NCBI RefSeq assembly: GCF_000699445.3
Contig: NC_067196.1
Coordinates: 49,021,364-49,085,363, forward strand
Source: Schistosoma haematobium
Lineage: Eukaryota; Platyhelminthes; Trematoda; Strigeidida; Schistosomatidae
DNA: 64,000 nucleotides
Direction of reading: 5' to 3'
Part shown: positions 59,170 through 64,000 of the stretch, piece by piece
Position numbering within the stretch: the stretch's first letter is position 1
Layout: every line of letters starts with the position of its first letter
Position numbers and translations under genes: made by a program
Notes under the pieces: model-generated
Databases searched by the model: none
What the model was told of the DNA's origin: nothing
The model's input: the letters and a program-made list of their open reading frames with translations, nothing else

Positions 59170-61740
59170 CAGCCAGTCAGTAACAACGTAGAACTTCGTG
59201 CGTACGTACATCAGTTCGAGTTGCCATACCACATTAGCACAGAAATACAATTGTCAATTCAAATCCCGTAGTGGTAAAGGTAGTAAGAGTATAAGCAGTA
59301 ATCGGAAAGATTAGGGTTTGAAGATTTTGTTCAAAGAGTATAGTCCAGTGAAATAAATTTGGGAAGAGGAAAAAAGGGACATGAAGAATTCAGAAAATTA
59401 GAATTTGGGAGAACACAAAGAATGGATGCACCTGCGCCATTGCAAACGATTTTGAGCCATGTCATTCAAGGTCTCTAACTATCGATTGCTATCATTTCGC
59501 GGATCCCAACCAGGTAGTCTACACCTACCAACATGGCTCAGTCCACTTGTCAGCAACTTCATGGATTTGTGCCATGTTTTGGTTTGGCCGCCTCTAGTTT
59601 TCTTCCATTCCACTTCTACACCATGAAACATGGCACGTCGGGGTAGTCGATGGTTAGGCATACGTAACACGTGTCCCAGCTATCCCAACTGATGAAGTTT
59701 CACTGCCTCATCAATTGCTTTGCCATCATTACCTAGTACCTGTTTCCTAACAACTGAATTACTTACTCGGTGGTCCCAGGATATACGATCAATGCTTCGA
59801 AGACATCTATGATCGAATACTAGTAACTTACGAATATCCTCTACTCTTATCGGCCATATTTCGCAGCCATAAAGTAGAAAGGAACGAACTGCTGTGCAGT
59901 AAACCCATCCTTTGGTTGGTAGACGGATATCTCACCTACGCCATAAATGACGCAAGCTAGTTGAGCCCTCTATATCTGTGCTGAGATTTCGTCACACACC
60001 AGACTACAAGGGCTGATGAGACTTCCAAGACAAGTGAATCGGTCGACACGCTCAACTACTTCACTCCCTATCATTGGTTCGGGTGTCGATGCCACCCAAT
60101 CCTGAAGCAACATTTTGCATTTTGAGGGGGAGAATTGCATTCCGAACATGCTTGCATTGTTGCTTAGAGTGGTCAGAAGACTCTGCATTTTGTCAGCGTC
60201 TTCACCAAATAGAACTATGTCATCGGCATATTCCAAGTCAACAAGTGAATCTCCTGGTAGAAGTTCAACCCCTGGAAATTTAGATGAGGAAAGTGTTATC
60301 TCTAAAAGCACGTCAACGACAAAGCTATATAAAATTGGATAGAGTGAACAGCGCTGACGAACACCATTTGAGGTAATCAATTCTGATGACAGTTCACCAT
60401 AAGCTCTCACTCGACCAGTTATGTTCGAGTAGAGAGCCTTTATAAGGTTAATGTACTTCTTTGGTACTCCTTTCAGTGACAAACACTGCCGTAAAACCTT
60501 ACGATCAACAGAGTCATATGCCGCCTTAACGTCAAGAAATACTACTATTGAGAGACGTCCAAATGAGTGTCTATGTTCTAGGACCTGACGTAGTGTGAAT
60601 ATCTGGTCTATAAAACCACGTCCAGGTCGAAAACCGGCCTGGTTTTCTCTAGTCTTCTCGTCACGAGCTCTAGTTAGGCGTCGAAGCATTATTGAAGCAA
60701 ATATTTTAGACACTACATTAGTCAAACTGATTCCTCTATGATTGTCACAAGGAGACTTTTGTCCTTTCTTATAGACTGGCACAATCAGTGATTGAGACCA
60801 GTCGGATGGGATTACGTCCAGTTCCCAAATTCTACCTAAGACCTCAGTTAATCTCACTGCTAATACTGAACCACCATCCTTAAAAATCTCAGGGGTAAAC
60901 CTGTCAGGGCCTGATGCTCTCCCTCGTATCAGATTTCCCATAGCTTTTTCAACTTCGTAAAGAGTCGGAAGACCTACATTAACTTGCCATTCAGGTTGAC
61001 TGAAGATCGTGGGAAACCAAAGTGTGGCTGAAGGCCAGTTGAACTGATCCCTAAAGTGTTCTGCCCATCGATCCAATCTCCTGGATTGAGAATGTATAAT
61101 ATGTCCATCTTTCTTTGAGATTGTTTCGCTAACAGTCGGGTTCCTAATACCGGTTTCCTTAACAAGTCTGAACAATTGTCTGCTACTACCTATTGCCGCT
61201 GCCTTTTCCATCTCTCTTGCTTTCGCTACCCACCACTGTTCACGATCATTGCGTAGACTTCTTGTCAGCTTGCGTTTAAGCTGAATCCGCTCTTCGTTAT
61301 GTTCAGAGCCAGATGGAATGAGTTTTCGAGCATCTATCAGTGCGATAGATGCTGCTGAGATCCAGTGTTGCTCCCTAATCTTGTAGTTTACCGTACTAGC
61401 AGATATCATTGCTGTTTCCGCAGCTTTTCGGATATCATTCCATGCTGCCTCAGGGTGGGCATCACATACATGGCTGTCTAACTGTTTTCCTAGTTGTTCC
61501 TGAAATATACTCTTAGCTTGACTATCATTAAGTAGGACCCTAAGAGGTTTCCTTGCAGCGTCTTTCCTACGGCCAGTAAGACGCAAGCAAATACGCGCTC
61601 GCACTAGAGCATGATTTGAATCTAAGCATGTGCTCCAGAATGAACGACAGTCTTCTATCGAGCCCCTCCATCAGTGGCTGATAGCGATGTGATCTATTTG
61701 GGTCTGTTGAGGATGATGTCCTCAATAGCTGACTCCAAAT
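59170..61740 (-). mobile_element. RTE-like element family 2, copy D
   Basis: A minus-strand element of the same family as copy E. Its 3' end (about 59170) carries the CTGACTGG-type tail and the conserved block GAGTTGCCATACCACATTAG (plus, 59218-59237), also present in E at about 45368. The recognisable coding sequence stops near 61740, inside the C-terminal end of the endonuclease. A longer unit to 62278 is possible, because an 11-bp repeat GAAGTGATATT occurs at 59159-59169 and 62279-62289. Confidence 0.8.
59479..61740 (-). pseudogene. RTE-like endonuclease/reverse transcriptase, copy D
   Basis: The longest frame is 544 codons (59970-61604). Upstream in the same frame lies the end of an APE-type endonuclease (QTQIDHIAIS, RWRGSIEDCRS, SNHALVRARI), interrupted by TGA at about 61672. 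Then GPDRFTPEIFKDGG, VPVYKKGQ, NHRGISLTNVVSKIF, QAGFRPGR, motif A FLDVKAAYDSVD, motif B GVRQRCSLYP, motif C YADD (residue about 459; codons 60219-60230) and MQFSPSKCKMLLQDW. In motif B the usual QGC glycine is Arg. After a stop the tail continues at 59479-59670 (RLPRRAMFHG, GGQTKTWH). Copy E is its closest relative here. It is disabled by stops and lacks most of the endonuclease. Confidence 0.85.
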
Positions 61741-62295
61741 AATAATATCCCGTAACTGAGTATTTTAGGTAGGCTTAATCTCCTAGTTGAATTGCGAATT
61801 TACTCGAGATTATTAAAAAGCCTGAACACCAGTTATAGAGATAGTTTATTGATAATGAATAATAATAATCCACAAGCGTACGGTGAGCAAGCACACGATG
61901 AAACAGAGAGAGTGTGTGAGTCTGTTAAAAATCCATATATATTTGAGAGTTAATCGGGTGTGGATAGATTATCGATTATCTGAACATTGAGACCAATAGG
62001 AAGATAGCTTAAGCGTTAATGTACAGACATACTTTTGATCATACACACCGAAATTAACATAGTGGATTGAGTCTGAGTTACAATGACTAGATAAATGATA
62101 CAATAGTCAAATGGGCTTGCCACAGGTCCAACGTTGGGACGAATTAGGGGGTCGCCATGTCAAAAGATGTCTGGCATGGTAGAACCTACAGGAACATATG
62201 TTCCAGCTAATATAGCTCGGTCGGGTCATCACGATAGGCAAGCCCGACCACCGCGTCAAGGTAGCAGCTACGGTCGGGGAAGTGATATTAATAAA

Positions 62296-62330
<35 letters not shown>
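61741..62330. repeat. LTR-like segment plus GC-rich block and (AAT)n tail
   Basis: 61757-62124 starts TGAG and ends CACA, so it is TG...CA on both strands. On the minus strand it contains a TATATATGG-type box (about 61934-61943) and AATAAAC (about 61837-61845), the order expected of an LTR promoter and polyadenylation signal. 62125-62278 is GC-rich, with GGGCTTGCC (62113-62121) and GGCAAGCCC (62237-62245) able to pair. An (AAT)n run follows at about 62299-62331. No open frame. It may be a solo LTR next to copy D or a 5' part of copy D's unit. Confidence 0.4.

Positions 62331-62331
<1 letters not shown>
62299..62331. repeat. (AAT)n microsatellite
   Basis: About ten AAT units immediately after the GC-rich block. 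Confidence 0.85.
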
Positions 62332-62424
62332 GAGGAAGCAATTCAGTTAAGAAAAATACGATTAGATAAGATTCTTTCTGCTAAAGAGGTTACTCTTACT
62401 TCTATGAAGAAAGTAAACGAAAGT

Positions 62425-62474
<50 letters not shown>

Positions 62475-64000
62475 TGATTCCCTTAAAATTTTGGTGACAG
62501 GGACTGGAATTGTTTTTTTTTAGCTATCAAATAAGTCATAATCTGATATTCCCTAAACACATAATTAAAAGATTCCAATGTACATAAACAACATCTGATA
62601 TAATTCTTAGAGCATTTTCCAGTATGAGTCCCATAATGTAATAAATAAAAGGAGGGTGAATTTAAGTCACTAACCCAATTCAGATTCAAGTACTAATTTT
62701 TAAATACACAACTATGAGGTATAAAATTATCTGTCTATCGGCTTACAGATCATAATATGAAATTTCTTTCTTCTGAAGACCATATTCAAATTTTATAGGA
62801 ACAGATTGCGCCAAATTAATTAGTTAACAATGATCATCGATCGTATTTTATTCGCTTCAAATTACATTGTAAAGTCACACTCAAATTATTCGTTAGAAAA
62901 ATAATTCAAAAACTTAGTCACTTCTTCGATTTACAAACTGTGATGTATAGCTAATGAAAAATTGCAATAGAAAAATCGAAAATGCCCTCTCATGTTATTT
63001 TAGGATAGTTTCTTAAAAGAAATGCGTGACAACTATTTAGAAGAAATTAAACCTCTATCTAGAAAATTATTAAACAGTAAATTCTCTGGTAAACAGTTAT
63101 TTCAATTATTAATTAATTAATAAGTTGATTACATATGCCAGAATTGGACATAAATATCCAAGAGTAAACTTGCTCTGACTGCCTACGCACATTAACCATT
63201 TCAGGCAAACTTGTATTTTAGTGGTCCGGGATCTGATCCCAATTGGATTGTATGAATGACTGTTGTCAAAATATACATATCGCCAATCCTCGTACGAAAT
63301 TATCGACTTAACTCGCGTTGGTGAATAGCAGAATTAAATGAGTCAAATACGAGAATGGATGTTTAAATACGGAACAGACAATCAGAGAATCGCAGCGAAT
63401 AAAGCGAGGAAGAGAAAGCGGAGCGAGACGAAAGGACGTTCAGTGGAGAAAGCGTGTAAGCCAACTCGATTTAATCAAGAGTTAATCAGTATTTATAGCC
63501 AGATAAAAGTAGGTTACAGACATGTGATGAATAGGATAAGTGCATACACATACGCTTACATAAAATCAGTCAGGGTTGATAAGTGAACAATTGACAAAGT
63601 CAAAGCGTGACTCAAGAAGAATGGTTAACTTGACTTATCCACAAGCTAGAATAAATTATATGAGCTTAACATGGTAACCGACACTACAGTATATTTAGAT
63701 CGGTCCTAGAGAACTAAGCCAAGCTTCTTAGACGGTTGGATACCACTTACGTCGATTGGTCAAGTCAGAAAGATCTAATTTTGTATGACCTTATGTTGGG
63801 CATTTGACATTATAAGACTAACATATATTTTGCCCTTAAATCCGTTTGATGATTAATATCCAATCTGTAAATAGTACCAATGTTCCAGGGAAAAAAACTG
63901 AGTCCTAATTCTGTTTAGATAATTTTTTAGAAGTGTTTTCTCATCGACAATTTCAGTGTAACTAGAAATTCTAAATAAGAAATAGGTGTGTTTCACCACG
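62332..64000. other. AT-rich non-coding DNA; unresolved segment near 63180-63720
   Basis: An (AT)n tract lies at about 62429-62470. From about 63180 to 63720 the sequence is GC-richer and carries an 82-codon plus-strand frame (63338-63586) with a basic stretch KARKRKRSETKGR. A TATTTATAGCC box lies inside it. I do not recognise it; it may be part of a long terminal repeat or a gene fragment. Confidence 0.35.
62429..62470. repeat. (AT)n microsatellite
   Basis: About 20 AT units without interruption. Confidence 0.9.

Noticed and set aside
62134..62523. 129-codon plus-strand ORF
   Set aside because: It runs through the GC-rich block and then the AAT and AT microsatellites, giving poly-Ile and Tyr-Ile repeats.
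1..64000. CRISPR arrays or operons
   Set aside because: No regularly spaced direct repeats with unique spacers; the sequence is clearly eukaryotic.

Overview
The window is about 65-68% A+T, with no recognisable complete host protein gene and no tRNA or rRNA gene. Its interspersed repeats are those of blood flukes: tRNA-headed SINEs carrying a hammerhead ribozyme (the S. mansoni Sm-alpha type is the known example), RTE-like non-LTR retrotransposons with YADD/FADD reverse transcriptases, and long (CT)n(AT)n tracts. I read it as intergenic or large-intron DNA of a schistosome (Schistosoma or a close relative); the species is not settled from this sequence.

Layout. 1-9 kb: a 687-bp non-autonomous element with a 10-bp target-site duplication (TSD), a degenerate hammerhead SINE, and a 507-bp SINE with internal inverted repeats inside a 14-bp TSD (7645-8151). 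9-21 kb: AT-rich DNA with microsatellites and a few very old SINE relics. 21-37 kb: most hammerhead-SINE copies, several arranged as inverted pairs, plus two RTE 3' fragments (28195-28359, 34120-34765) and a truncated Sm-alpha-like SINE. 39-49 kb: two nearly identical 5'-truncated RTE copies about 7.7 kb apart (39764-40821; 47508-48801, the latter with a 15-bp TSD), a deleted copy of a second RTE family (45319-46982, 16-bp TSD), and two more SINE loci. 50-53 kb: short inverted motifs that may derive from Penelope-like elements. 55.9-56.5 kb: a long inverted repeat built from a hammerhead SINE. 57.5-57.8 kb: a possible 3'-terminal exon. 59.2-62.3 kb: the best preserved RTE-like ORF (544 codons), joined at its 5' side to LTR-like sequence.

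How the parts fit. The RTE copies are plausible sources of the machinery that moved the others. The non-autonomous 687-bp element ends in the same (TAAG)n tail as one RTE family. The SINEs carry pol III A- and B-box-like promoters and end in a common CTGA(T) terminus. Five hammerhead copies keep the catalytic core (CUGANGA...GAAA with a GUC cleavage site); others have lost it by point mutation or deletion. The main thing worth following up is the repeated occurrence of hammerhead or tRNA SINEs as inverted pairs, some enclosed by a single target-site duplication, which suggests they inserted as inverted units rather than by two separate events.
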